A stretch of 64,000 bases of DNA from contig DATNAQ010000101.1 in assembly GCA_035607415.1 (NCBI GenBank), positions 1 through 64,000 of the forward strand, read 5' to 3'. This stretch comes from JAQBQH01 sp035607415. GTDB taxonomy: Bacteria; Myxococcota_A; Polyangia; Palsa-1104. Positions 50,380-60,766 of the stretch are shown here, one piece after another. The first letter of the stretch is position 1. Every line of letters starts with the position of its first letter. The notes beneath the pieces were generated by a model. That model worked only from the letters and a program-made list of their open reading frames with translations, was not told where the DNA came from and made no database searches. The position numbers and the translations under genes are program-made.

Positions 50380-51360
50380 ATGTCGACCGCCGTCCCACGC
50401 CGCGATCTCATCGGCAAGCTGATCGCCAACCGCTACCTCGTAGGCGAGGTACTGGGCGCCGGTGGTCTATGCACCGTCTATCGCGGCGAGGATCTGCGCA
50501 AGCAGATCGACATCGCCATCAAAGTGCTTCCCGCCGACAAGGCCGCGGTCAAGGAGTTCGCCGCCCGCTTCCAGCGCGAGGTGACGACCGCCAAGCGCAT
50601 CGATCACCCGAACGTCGCCGCCGTCAGCGACTCGGGCGAGCTGCCCGGCGGCGGGCTCTTCCTCATCATGGAGCTGCTCAAGGGCACGCTCTTGTCGAAC
50701 GTGTTGCACGAGGGGCGCCTGCCGATGCCGCGGGCGCTGGTGATCGCGCGCCAGATGCTCGTCGGCCTCGGCCGCGCACACGAGCTCGGCGTCGTGCACC
50801 GCGACGTCAAGCCGCACAACGTCATGCTCGTCAACGTCGGCGGCCTCGAGATCGTCAAGCTGTTCGACTTCGGCATCGCGTCGAACGAGCGCGCCGCCAT
50901 CAAGCTCACCGTGCCGGGCACGGCGTTCGGCACGCCCGAGTACATCGCGCCCGAGCAGGCGATGGGCCAGGACGTCGACGCGCGCGCCGACCTCTACGGC
51001 GTCGGCGTCGTGCTCTTCGAGATGCTCGCCGGTCGGCTGCCGTTCGTGTGCAAGGACGACGTCGCCTTCTTGCGCGCGCACATCAAGGAAGCGCCGCCCA
51101 AGCCGTCGAGCGTGGCGCCCGACGCCAAGATCCCGGGCAACGTCGACGCGCTGGTGATGCGCGCGCTCGACAAGGATCCCGACAAGCGCTGGAAGGACGC
51201 CAACGCCATGATCGCGGCCATCGACACCGCCGCCGGCCACAAGCCGCTCGAGGCGGGCGGGCGCCGGCTGTGGCTGGTGGCGGTGATCCTCGTCGTCGTC
51301 GCGGTCGGGCTGGTGCTGGCGGCGCGCTTCGGCGGCGGTGCCGACTGGTTCAAGCGCTAG
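50380..51360 (+). CDS. Ser/Thr protein kinase with C-terminal membrane helix
   Basis: 326 residues. The kinase domain (about 15-285) has VVHRDVKPHNVML, DFGIA and GTPEYIAPEQAMG, an RD-type active kinase pattern. The glycine loop reads LGAGGLCTVYRG, where Cys replaces the usual third Gly. A membrane helix (LWLVAVILVVVAVGLVLAARF) ends the protein with a very short outer tail, so there is no sensor domain outside. It starts 33 bases after the porin gene. A tandem repeat of TGATCTACA (50344-50352 and 50358-50366) lies just upstream. Confidence 0.93.
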   Translation: MSTAVPRRDLIGKLIANRYLVGEVLGAGGLCTVYRGEDLRKQIDIAIKVLPADKAAVKEFAARFQREVTTAKRIDHPNVAAVSDSGELPGGGLFLIMELLKGTLLSNVLHEGRLPMPRALVIARQMLVGLGRAHELGVVHRDVKPHNVMLVNVGGLEIVKLFDFGIASNERAAIKLTVPGTAFGTPEYIAPEQAMGQDVDARADLYGVGVVLFEMLAGRLPFVCKDDVAFLRAHIKEAPPKPSSVAPDAKIPGNVDALVMRALDKDPDKRWKDANAMIAAIDTAAGHKPLEAGGRRLWLVAVILVVVAVGLVLAARFGGGADWFKR

Positions 51361-51380
51361 CATAGGGGCAATCCCGGCTC

Positions 51381-51408
51381 TTGACGTCCCGACGAGAACC
51401 GATAGGTT
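51381..51408 (+). promoter_or_regulatory. Candidate promoter for the kinase-TPR gene
   Basis: TTGACG (51381-51386) and TAGGTT (51403-51408) are separated by 16 bases in the 73-bp gap between the two kinase genes. Transcription would begin near 51415, upstream of the ATG at 51434, supporting that start over an upstream GTG within the preceding gene. Confidence 0.4.
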
Positions 51409-51433
51409 GAGCTTCGACGTGCGTACCCCGTCC

Positions 51434-54135
51434 ATGACCACGATGTCGACGAGCGCCGCCAGCGCCACTGCGGCCGTCGACGCGTTGCCGCGCGGCTACG
51501 GCGCGCTCGGGCGCTACGCGCTGCTCGAGACCATCGGCCACGGCGGCATGGGCGTGGTGTGGAAGGCGTACGATCCGCTGCTCGACCGCAAGATCGCGCT
51601 CAAGCTCCTGGCCTCACCGACGGTGGCGCAGGGCAGCATCGTCGCCGAGGCGCAGGCGATGGCGCGCGTCCAGCATCCCAACGTCATCACCGTCTACGAC
51701 GCGGGCGTGCAGCAGGCGGGGCCGCAGACGCTCGCCTACGTCGCCATGGAGCTGGTCGAGGGGCGCACGCTCAAGCAGTGGCTCGACGCCGAACCGCGCC
51801 CGGTCGCCGCGAGCCTCGACCTCTTCATCCTCGCCGGGCGCGGCCTGGCCGCCGCGCACGACGCCGGCCTGGTGCATCGCGACTTCAAGCCGTCCAACGT
51901 GCTCCTCGGCGACGACGGCCGCGTGCGCGTCTCCGACTTCGGGCTGGCGCTCCTCGGCACCGCCGACGGCGCCGCGCCGCCCGGCACGCCCGACGGGTCG
52001 TCGACGACGATGCTGAGCCCGTTCGCCGGCACGCCGCGCTACATGTCGCCCGAGCAGCTGCACAGCCTGCCCGCCGACGCGCGCGCCGATCAGTTCGCCT
52101 TCTGCGTCGCGCTCTACGAGGCCGTCTACGGCGCGCACCCCTTCGCCGGCAGCGCCGACGCGTCGGTCGCCGAGCTGCGCGACCGCGTGCTCACGCCGCC
52201 GACGCCGCCGGCGCGCTCGCGGCTGGCGGCGCGGATCGCCCCGGCGCTCGTGCGCGGCCTCGCCGCCGATCCGGCGCGCCGCTGGGGCTCGATGCGCGAG
52301 CTCCTCGCCGCGCTCGAGTCGGCGCGCGGACAGCGCAGCCGCCGCATCGTCCTCGGCGCCGCCGTCAGCGTGCTCGTGCTCATCGCCGCGGTGCTCGGCA
52401 TGCGCGAGGCGACCTCGCCGTCGCGCGCCTGCGCCCACGCCGCCGACGCGCTCGACGGCGCCTTCGGCCCGCAGAAGCGCCGCTCCCTCGCCGATGCCTT
52501 CGCCGCGCTCACCGACGTGCACGGCGCCGAAGCCTGGGCGCGCGTGGCCGCCGCCCTCGACGACTGGGGCGGCCGCTGGCGCACGCTGCGCATCGATTCC
52601 TGCCAGGCCGACCACAACGGCCGCGCGCCGTCGCCGACGCACACCGCGCGCAAGGAGTGCCTCGACCGCCGCCTCGGCGAGCTCGACGGGCTGGTCCAGG
52701 CGCTCGACAAGCCCAACCGCGCCGTCGTCCTCTACGCCATCCGCGCCGCGCACAGCCTGACGCCGCCCGAGAGCTGCCTGGCCGCCACGCCGCCGGCCGA
52801 CGCGCACGAGGCGCAGACGTCGCTGCGCGAAGGGCGCGATCGCATCGCCGCGGTGCGCGCGCGCATCGATCACGCCGCCGCCCTGCGCGCGCTCGATCAG
52901 CAGCGCCCCGCGCTCGCCGAGGCCAAGGAGGCCGCCACCGCCGCCGGCAAGATCGGCTGGGCCCCGCTCGTCGCCGAGGCGCAGCTCGAGCTCGGGCGCG
53001 CCGAGCTGGCGGTCAACGCGACCGATCCCGCCACCGACGGCTTCTACGAAGCCTTGTGGCACGCCGAAGCGGCGCGCGACGACGCCCTCCGCCTCGAGGC
53101 CTCGATGGGCTTGTTCAAGGCCAGCCTCGACGCCTCGAATTACCCGCTCGCGGCGCGCTGGAACGAGACCGACAAGGCCATCGCCGGCCACCTGCCCGCC
53201 GACGGCACCCGCCAGGCGCGCCTCGCCTTCGACGACATGCGCCTCGCCCTCTATCGCGACGAGTGGAAGCGCTGCCTCGCCTCGGGCCAGGAGGCGCTCG
53301 CCGTCGCCGAGAAGGCGGCGCCGACCTCGCCGCTCGTGGTCAGCATCATGATCAACCTCGCGCGCTGCTACAGCTCGGCCGAGCAGGATCCCGAGTCGGT
53401 GACCATCCTCGAGCGCGCGCTGCCGATGGCCGAGAAGATCAACGGCCACGAGAGCCAGCAGGTGGCGAGCATCCTCACCGAGCTCGGCATCCGCGAGCGT
53501 CACGCCAAGCACTACGACGCCGCCGTCGCCGACTACCGCCAGGCCCTCGCCATCCGCGAGCGCATGGTCGGCCCCGACAACCCCGACTGCGCCGCCGTGC
53601 ACAACAACATCGGCAACGTCCTGCGCGACGAGAAGCACTACGACGAATCCAAGGTCGAGCTCGAGCGCGCCATCGCCATCTGGACCAAGGCGTGGAGCCC
53701 GGAGAGCCCCGCCGTCGCCCTCGGCCTCAGCGGCCTCGGCAAGATCGCGATGGCCGAAGGGCACCTCGGCGAGGCCGAGTCCTACTTCCGGCGCGCGCTC
53801 GCCATCACGCGCGCGAAGCGTCCGCCCGGCCACCCCGACATCTCGATGTTCCTGGCCGAGCTCGGCGGTGTGCTCCTCGCCGAGAAGAAGCCCGAAGCGG
53901 TCGCCCTCTTCGAGGAGGTGCTCGCCGCCGCCGAGAAGAACGGCGACGCCAGCGCCGGCGATCGCGCCGATGCCCGCTTCGACGCCGCCCGCGCGCGCTA
54001 CGAGCTCGGCGTGCGCAAGGCGGGCGCGCTCGAGGTCGCTCAGGCCGCCTGCAAAGAGCTCGACAAACCCCAATGGCATGAATCGCAGCAAGAGTGCCGC
54101 GCGTGGCTCGCGGCGCACGGAGGAGGAGCGGCTCG

Positions 54136-54139
<4 letters not shown>
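51434..54139 (+). CDS. Ser/Thr protein kinase with membrane helix and TPR-rich C-terminal half
   Basis: 901 residues. The kinase domain (about 30-300) has GHGGMGVVWKAYDP, LVHRDFKPSNVLL, DFGLA and GTPRYMSPEQL. A membrane helix near residue 310 (IVLGAAVSVLVLIAAVLGM) precedes a periplasmic region with several cysteines and a long series of tetratricopeptide repeats such as VHNNIGNVLRDEKHYDESK and GLGKIAMAEGHLGEAESYF. This domain order is common among myxobacterial kinases, where the TPR part may sense a protein ligand. The stop overlaps the FHA-sigma54 activator gene (ATGA), suggesting that activator is a direct target. Confidence 0.93.
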
Positions 54140-55491
<1,352 letters not shown>

Positions 55492-55492
55492 C

Positions 55493-55960
55493 TCAGAACG
55501 GCGTGCCGCCGGTGGCGACCTCCAGGCGCCCGTCGTTGATCGCCGGCACCAGCTCGCCGAGCAGCTCGGCGCGCCCATCGCCGTCGACCTGCGCCATCAG
55601 CGCGCGGAAGCTGGCGCGATCGTCGCTGCTCCAGCGCCGGCGCGCGAGCGCGTCGTCGAGCAGCCGATGGCCGTCGCCGAGCGCGCGCGTCGCTTCGGGC
55701 CGCGGCGGCGGCGCCGCCGTCGGTGCGGGGACCGGCCCGGACGCCGCCGTCGCCGTCGCGGCTGCGAGCACGCCCCGCGGCAGGTTGGCCAACTCCGCCC
55801 GCACCGCCGCGCGCAGCGCCACCTCGTCGAGCGCCGACGGCCGCGGCGCACAGGTCGCCGGCGGCCGCTCGACGGAGCGCTCGCCGCGCGGAACGGCGTA
55901 CCCGAGCGCGCCCGCCAGCGCGAGCCCCGACGCGTAGGCGATCCATCCCGGCCGCGTCAC
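55493..55960 (-). CDS. Small membrane-anchored protein of unknown function
   Basis: 155 residues. The N-terminal membrane segment (IAYASGLALAGALGYAV) is followed by an Ala/Pro-rich region and a helical C-terminus (RASFRALMAQVDGDGRAELLGELV) ending GGTPF. No family was recognised. It is probably a periplasmic protein tethered to the inner membrane. The GTG start overlaps the TGA of the upstream exported-protein gene (GTGA), so the two form a pair. Confidence 0.65.
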   Translation of the reverse strand: MTRPGWIAYASGLALAGALGYAVPRGERSVERPPATCAPRPSALDEVALRAAVRAELANLPRGVLAAATATAASGPVPAPTAAPPPRPEATRALGDGHRLLDDALARRRWSSDDRASFRALMAQVDGDGRAELLGELVPAINDGRLEVATGGTPF

Positions 55961-56358
55961 GGCTGCTTCGGTGCGAAGGTCGATCCGTTGGTCGCCTGGA
56001 TCATCGTGCAGTGACCGCTCGCGTCCCAATTGAACTGGATCTCCGAATCGCCGTTGATGGCCGCCGCGGCCTGTCGCAGCTCCGGCTCGAAGGTGAAGCA
56101 CGAAACCGCCGTCCGCTTGGCGTCCTGCGCCCAGCACACCGCCACCGACGAGGCCCCCGTCGCGGCGCCGTATCCCTGAACCGCGCAACTGATGTACTGC
56201 AACGTGTCGGGCGTGTTGCGCGTATCGGCCGAGCTTCCACTCGCCGAGCGGACCGACGTGTTGATCCAAACCGGCTCGACGTACTTGGTGCCCGCGAGCG
56301 CGCTGCTGCCGAAACCAACGAGCGCCGCGACCCCCCACAACAATGAACGCATCTTCAT
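55957..56358 (-). CDS. Small exported protein of unknown function
   Basis: 133 residues. The signal peptide (MRSLLWGVAALVGFGSSALA) is followed by a mature part of about 110 residues with four cysteines (ISCAVQ, VCWAQ, VSCFTF, GHCTM) and no recognised domain. A beta-rich secreted fold is likely. The ATG at 56358 begins the signal peptide. The gene is divergent from the NHL-type lipoprotein; two large palindromes lie between them. Confidence 0.7.
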   Translation of the reverse strand: MKMRSLLWGVAALVGFGSSALAGTKYVEPVWINTSVRSASGSSADTRNTPDTLQYISCAVQGYGAATGASSVAVCWAQDAKRTAVSCFTFEPELRQAAAAINGDSEIQFNWDASGHCTMIQATNGSTFAPKQP

Positions 56359-56443
56359 GAGATCCTCCCCTCGCGCGGCGACCTCAGCACGCAGCATGCC
56401 GATCGCCCACACCCGCGCCGGACACGCACTTGCCGCGCGCCCT

Positions 56444-56502
56444 GCGCCAATCGCCTAGGCAATCGGCGCGCCCCGCCCGACAGATTGCCTAGGCAATTTG
56501 TC
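56444..56502. promoter_or_regulatory. Pair of palindromes with GCCTAGGC core, likely operators
   Basis: The first palindrome, 56444-56469 (26 bp, two mismatched pairs), and the second, 56479-56502 (24 bp, one mismatched pair), both centre on GCCTAGGC, and the second contains the perfect ATTGCCTAGGCAAT. Their centres are 34 bases apart, about three helical turns. They sit in the 234-bp divergent gap 56359-56592 between two exported-protein genes, about 90 bases from each start codon. They suit a dimeric repressor or activator. No other feature was seen there apart from GGAGGAGGG before the plus-strand ATG. Confidence 0.6.
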
Positions 56503-56592
56503 TCGCCGACGGTGCCGCCCCCGGCGTTGCACGCAGTTGCGGCGCGGTACGCCGCTTGCTCACGCGACCCCGCCATGTGGAGGAGGGATCAC

Positions 56593-57894
56593 ATGAGGAA
56601 GCTCTTTGGTACTGCGCTCGCGCTCGCGCTGCTCGGCAGCGCCGTCGGCCTGTCGGCCTGCGGGGGTGACAACAACGGCGGCGGCGGCGGCACCGGCGGC
56701 ACCGGCGGCGGCGGCACCGGCGGAACGGGCGGCGGCGGCGGCTCGGGCGGTACCGGCGGAACGGGCGGCGGCGGGGGCGGCGGCGGCATGGCCAACCTCA
56801 AGTGCTCGTCCGGCACGCTCTTCGCCGGCAACCCGACCTATGACGGTCAGCCGAGCGATCGGCCCACCAGCGGCACCGGCATCCACGCCGACCCGCCGTT
56901 CCAGTGGACCAACATGATCTTCAACGGCAACACGCTCTACTCGCGCGACGAGGGCGAGGTGTGGATGGTCGATCTCTCGGCCGCCAGCCCCGTCGAGACG
57001 CGCATCGCCGGCCAGAACGACGCGGCCGCGTTCGCCTTCACCGACGGCCCCTGCGCGACGGCGCGCTTCGCCCAGATCCGCGGCATGGACGTCCTGCCCG
57101 ACGGCAGCCTCGTCGTCGCCGATCAGTCGGCCAACGCCATCCTGCACATCACCAACCCGACGACGGCAGGCACGTGCGCCGTCGAGTACTGGGCCGGCAA
57201 CAACACGCCCAACACCGACATCGATCCGGAGAATCCGCCCGACAACGGTGACATGGACGGCGACGGCGCCGCCGCCAAGCTCTCCAACCCGCGCGCGCTC
57301 ATCGTCGACGCCAACGGCGACGTCGTCTTCTTCGACGCCGGCAACCACAAGATCAAGAAGGTCGGCGCCGCCGCGCCGCACACCGTGACGACGCTGGCCA
57401 CGCTCGGCGCCAACGACCCCGACAAGATCCTCAACTGGACGCGCATCGGCAACACCATCTACGGCGCCGGCATGACGCCGACGTCGGCGGGCGTCATCAG
57501 CGTCTCGTCGACGGGGACCATCGCCCACGTCCTGTTCGGCGACGGCAGCCTGTTCCCGCCGCTCGACTCGCACTCGTCGTTCGACCTCGGCGGCATCACC
57601 ACCGACGGAACCGGTCTCTACGTCGCGGGCAGCGGCTATCTCTGGTACCTGACCACCTCGGGCCAGCTCTCGCTCGCCGCCGGAATCGGCTTCATGATCG
57701 ACTTCCCGCCGGACGCGAGCTACGACCCGGCGGCGCCGCATTCGGCCGACACGCTCGACCTCTACGACTCGCTCGGCAGCGACGAGGCGACCACGGGCTC
57801 GTTCTACTACCTCACCTACAAGGACGGCTCGGTCTACTTCCGCGGCCACGGCGACGGCACCGCCGCCTTCATCGAGAAGATCGCCTGCCCGTAG
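56593..57894 (+). CDS. Lipoprotein with Gly-rich linker and NHL-like propeller
   Basis: 433 residues. The lipoprotein signal ends LSAC (Cys23). A Gly/Thr-rich linker of about 40 residues follows, then repeats with the NHL pattern: ARFAQIRGMDVLPDGSLVVAD, AAKLSNPRALIVDANGDVVFF and LGGITTDGTGLYVAG. These form beta-propellers that bind proteins or sugars on the surface. The linker resembles those of many myxobacterial lipoproteins. A strong GGAGGAGGG ribosome site precedes the ATG. It ends 11 bases before the convergent permease gene. Confidence 0.85.
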   Translation: MRKLFGTALALALLGSAVGLSACGGDNNGGGGGTGGTGGGGTGGTGGGGGSGGTGGTGGGGGGGGMANLKCSSGTLFAGNPTYDGQPSDRPTSGTGIHADPPFQWTNMIFNGNTLYSRDEGEVWMVDLSAASPVETRIAGQNDAAAFAFTDGPCATARFAQIRGMDVLPDGSLVVADQSANAILHITNPTTAGTCAVEYWAGNNTPNTDIDPENPPDNGDMDGDGAAAKLSNPRALIVDANGDVVFFDAGNHKIKKVGAAAPHTVTTLATLGANDPDKILNWTRIGNTIYGAGMTPTSAGVISVSSTGTIAHVLFGDGSLFPPLDSHSSFDLGGITTDGTGLYVAGSGYLWYLTTSGQLSLAAGIGFMIDFPPDASYDPAAPHSADTLDLYDSLGSDEATTGSFYYLTYKDGSVYFRGHGDGTAAFIEKIACP

Positions 57895-57905
57895 TCAGCG
57901 CGTAG

Positions 57906-59039
57906 TCACACCGTCGCCGGCGGCCGATCGCCGTCGCGCTTCTGGGCGGCCAGCTTCGCCTCGGTCGCCGGCGTACGGTAGTTCCGCTCGTAGATGCGGA
58001 GCAGCGCCACGAACATCGCCACGAACATCGGCCCGACGAGGATGCCGATGGCGCCGAACGCCTCGATCCCACCGAACACCGCGATGAGCACGAGGAGCTC
58101 GTGCAGCCGCATGTGCCCCTTCATCAGGCGCGGCCGCAGCCAGTAGTCCGGGATCGACGTGATGATGACGGCCCAATAGACGAGCAGGCCCACACCGCCG
58201 AAGACGTGCCCGGTCAGCGCGAAGATGATGCCCGCCGGCACGCACACGATGCCGGTCCCGATCGCCGGCACCAGCGACGCCACCGCGCACAGCGCGCCCC
58301 ACACCAGGGGCTTGCCGAGCCCGAACATCCAGAAGCCCAACCCGGCGAGCGTGCCTTGCACCAGCGCGATCACGCCGATGCCGAGCAACGTCCCGATCGC
58401 CACCTCGTGAAACTCGCGCATGAGCGCGCGCGTCTCCTCGCGCGGCAGCGGCACCATGCGCACGAGGAAGCGCGCCAGCGCCGGTCCTTCGAGCAGCAGG
58501 TAGTACGACGTGATGGTCGTGAAGATGACGATGAGCGCGAAGTGCGACGTCGCCGCGAGCAGCCCGCCGACGATGTCGGTCAGGTGCGTCACCACCGCGT
58601 GGCCGTAACCGCCGATCTGCTTGAGCACCGAGTCGGGCGACTGGCCGAAGCGATGCAGCATCCGCGCGACGCGCGGCGCGTGCAGCCACTGCTCCGCCGC
58701 CTTCTGGTGCGCCGGCGCCTGCACCGTGAGGTAGTGCAGGAGCTCCCTGACCACGAAGTAGCCCATGAACACCACTAGCCCGAGGCCGAGCGCGACGGTG
58801 ACGAAGCTGATCGCCGCGGCGAGCACGCGCGGATGCTTGTGATGGCGCCGCTCGAGCCGTCGCTGCAGCGGGGAGGCGACCACGGCGAGCAGGACGCCGA
58901 GGAACACGGGCACCCAGATCGGTGACACCGTCCACAAAAAGAAGATGCCGGCGACCGCGAGCAGCACACCGAAGGTGCGCCGCTCGAAACGCGTCGGCTC
59001 GTGGGAGTGTCCGACGTCGATCGTATCGCTCGCCGCCAT
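57906..59039 (-). CDS. AI-2E family permease-like membrane protein
   Basis: 377 residues with about seven or eight membrane helices. The family pattern includes VFLGVLLAVVASPLQRRLERR, TTITSYYLLLEGP, GVIALVQGTLAGLGFWMFGL and FGAIGILVGPMFVAM near the end. Members are exporters of small molecules or Na+/H+ antiporter-like proteins; the AI-2 role applies only to a few. The substrate here is unknown. The ATG at 59039 is a natural start. Confidence 0.9.
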   Translation of the reverse strand: MAASDTIDVGHSHEPTRFERRTFGVLLAVAGIFFLWTVSPIWVPVFLGVLLAVVASPLQRRLERRHHKHPRVLAAAISFVTVALGLGLVVFMGYFVVRELLHYLTVQAPAHQKAAEQWLHAPRVARMLHRFGQSPDSVLKQIGGYGHAVVTHLTDIVGGLLAATSHFALIVIFTTITSYYLLLEGPALARFLVRMVPLPREETRALMREFHEVAIGTLLGIGVIALVQGTLAGLGFWMFGLGKPLVWGALCAVASLVPAIGTGIVCVPAGIIFALTGHVFGGVGLLVYWAVIITSIPDYWLRPRLMKGHMRLHELLVLIAVFGGIEAFGAIGILVGPMFVAMFVALLRIYERNYRTPATEAKLAAQKRDGDRPPATV

Positions 59040-59080
59040 CAGGCGACGCTAGTGCAAGGCGTGCGCCCGTGCCGCCGCCG

Positions 59081-60556
59081 TCACTCGGAGCGGTCGGTCT
59101 CGACGAGCGGAGAGAAAAAATTGTCCTTTTTCGTGTACTCGTCGACGTTGAAACGGAATTTGAGGCTCGGCGCTGCCCGCTGATTGCAGTCGGTGCGCTC
59201 GCAGAAGCGGCAGCTCACGCCGACGGGGATGGCCATCTTGGCGTCGGTGTAGGGCATGTCCTGCGCGTAGGCGAGGTGGCGCGCGGCATCGGCGTGGGTG
59301 CCGAGGCCGATCGAGTAGGTCGTGCCGCGCACGAGCGAGCCCTGCTGCGGCTGCGTGGTGACGCGCGCGAAGCAGAAGTAGGTCGCGCCGTCGGGCATCA
59401 TCGAGTACTGCCGCGTGAGGATCGACGGGTTCAGAAACGCGTTGTGCACGGCCCACTTCGCGCACGAGCCGGACGCCTCGGGGAAGCGCAGGCCCGTCGC
59501 CGAGTAGCGCTTGGAGATGTTGCCGGCCACGTCGCAGCGCACGAAGTGCATCGGAATGCCCGGCCGCTTCGGATCGCCGAGGTTGCACACGCGGTGCGCG
59601 ACGGCCTCGTACGACATCTCGAACTGGTTGGAGAGCAGCTCGATGTCGTAGCGCGTGCGCTCGACCTCGCCGATGAAGTCTTCGTAGGGCAGCAGCAGCG
59701 CGCCCGCGAAATAGTTCGCGAGATGGATCTTCATGAGGCGCTGCGTCTCGGCGTGCTTGGGACCGAACGTCTTGGCCAGCCGCTCGTCGAGCGACGACTC
59801 GTCGAGCACGCGCAGCCCGATGGTCGCCGCGAGCTGGAACTTGGTCGGCTGCTCGAGCAGCGCCGTCGACATCACCAGGTGGCGCTTCTTCGGATCGTAG
59901 CGGCGCACCACCGAGCCCTTGCCCGGCGGCACGAAGTCGACGCGCACCTTGCGCATCTTCAGGATCTTCACCAGCTCGTCGGAGAGGATGCGCCGCCCGA
60001 GCTTCTGATCGAAGCGGACGCGGCGCGCCTCGTCCTCGAGCTCGGCGAAGTAGTTGCGCTGGCTCTGCAGGAAGTCGGTGATCTCGTCCATCGGCGAGTA
60101 CGACAGGCGCGCTTTTTCGAAGGGGCTGCTGCCCGAGTCCTGCTGCTCCTCGGCCAGACGCGTCGCCACCTGCTCGAGCTGCGTGCGCGTGTTCTTGTAG
60201 AGGTTGAAGAGCGCGACCAGCATCGCCGTGCGCTTGGGCTCGCCGGAAAAATCGAGGATGTCCTCGTTGGTGATGCCGAGCGATCGCAGGAGCGGCTCGT
60301 CGAGCAGCTTGGCGAGCGCGTCGGGCGCGCGCCGCTCGCCGAGCGACGCCATGAACGCCTCCATCTCGATCCCGAAGAACGAGAGCGCCTTCCACAGAAG
60401 CGGCAGCTGAACGGTGCGCTTGCCCTTCTCGAGGAGATTGAGATACGCGCCCGAGACGCCGAGCGTGCGCGCGACGTCGGCCTGTTGCTGCCCGCGCTCG
60501 AGCCGGAGCTCGCGCAATCGACGTCCGATGTTCGCGTTGTCGCGCAAGCTGGCCAT
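59081..60556 (-). CDS. XRE-family short-chain acyl-CoA regulator (ScfR/RamB/PrpR type)
   Basis: 491 residues. The N-terminal helix-turn-helix (RRLRELRLERGQQQADVARTLGVS) precedes a central peptidase-like ImmA segment (HLANYFAGALLLPYEDFIG). The C-terminal domain ends with a Cys cluster (CRFCERTDC) typical of DUF2083 regulators such as RamB and PrpR, which control acetate, propionate and glyoxylate-type pathways through acyl-CoA binding. It is divergent from acyl-CoA dehydrogenase/dehydratase/lyase genes, its likely targets. An inverted repeat overlies its own promoter region. The ATG at 60556 follows GAGGAGG on the minus strand. Confidence 0.92.
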   Translation of the reverse strand: MASLRDNANIGRRLRELRLERGQQQADVARTLGVSGAYLNLLEKGKRTVQLPLLWKALSFFGIEMEAFMASLGERRAPDALAKLLDEPLLRSLGITNEDILDFSGEPKRTAMLVALFNLYKNTRTQLEQVATRLAEEQQDSGSSPFEKARLSYSPMDEITDFLQSQRNYFAELEDEARRVRFDQKLGRRILSDELVKILKMRKVRVDFVPPGKGSVVRRYDPKKRHLVMSTALLEQPTKFQLAATIGLRVLDESSLDERLAKTFGPKHAETQRLMKIHLANYFAGALLLPYEDFIGEVERTRYDIELLSNQFEMSYEAVAHRVCNLGDPKRPGIPMHFVRCDVAGNISKRYSATGLRFPEASGSCAKWAVHNAFLNPSILTRQYSMMPDGATYFCFARVTTQPQQGSLVRGTTYSIGLGTHADAARHLAYAQDMPYTDAKMAIPVGVSCRFCERTDCNQRAAPSLKFRFNVDEYTKKDNFFSPLVETDRSE

Positions 60557-60585
60557 GCCTAAAACCTCCTCAACAACCGACAACA

Positions 60586-60615
60586 GATTTACAAAAGTCT
60601 TAACAACTGTAAATC
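60586..60615. promoter_or_regulatory. Inverted repeat GATTTACA-N14-TGTAAATC, likely operator of the regulator
   Basis: Perfect 8-bp arms at 60586-60593 and 60608-60615 lie 30-60 bases upstream of the regulator start and in an AT-rich patch that stands out from this GC-rich genome. The spacing of the arm centres is 22 bases, two helical turns. This fits autoregulation and control of the divergent acyl-CoA genes. Confidence 0.5.
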
Positions 60616-60668
60616 ACCAATCGTTTCAACGCAGCGCGTAATCCCTCGAAAATCAGGTGCTTTCGACG

Positions 60669-60697
60669 TTGACAGCTTAACGGCCGCTGCCTAAGAA
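60669..60697 (+). promoter_or_regulatory. Promoter for the acyl-CoA gene cluster
   Basis: A perfect TTGACA (60669-60674) is followed by TAAGAA (60692-60697) at 17-base spacing. The GTG start at 60767 has GAGGT seven bases upstream. The leader of about 60 bases has no other feature seen. Confidence 0.5.
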
Positions 60698-60766
60698 TGC
60701 AAGGAGGCTGTTAATCAGAAAACGAGCAGCAAGCCCCGGGCGCCATCGCCCGCGTGAGGTGCGAGC

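Noticed and set aside
60594..60660. AT-rich patch as a replication origin
   Set aside because: It is short and lacks repeated DnaA boxes; the divergent-promoter explanation fits better.
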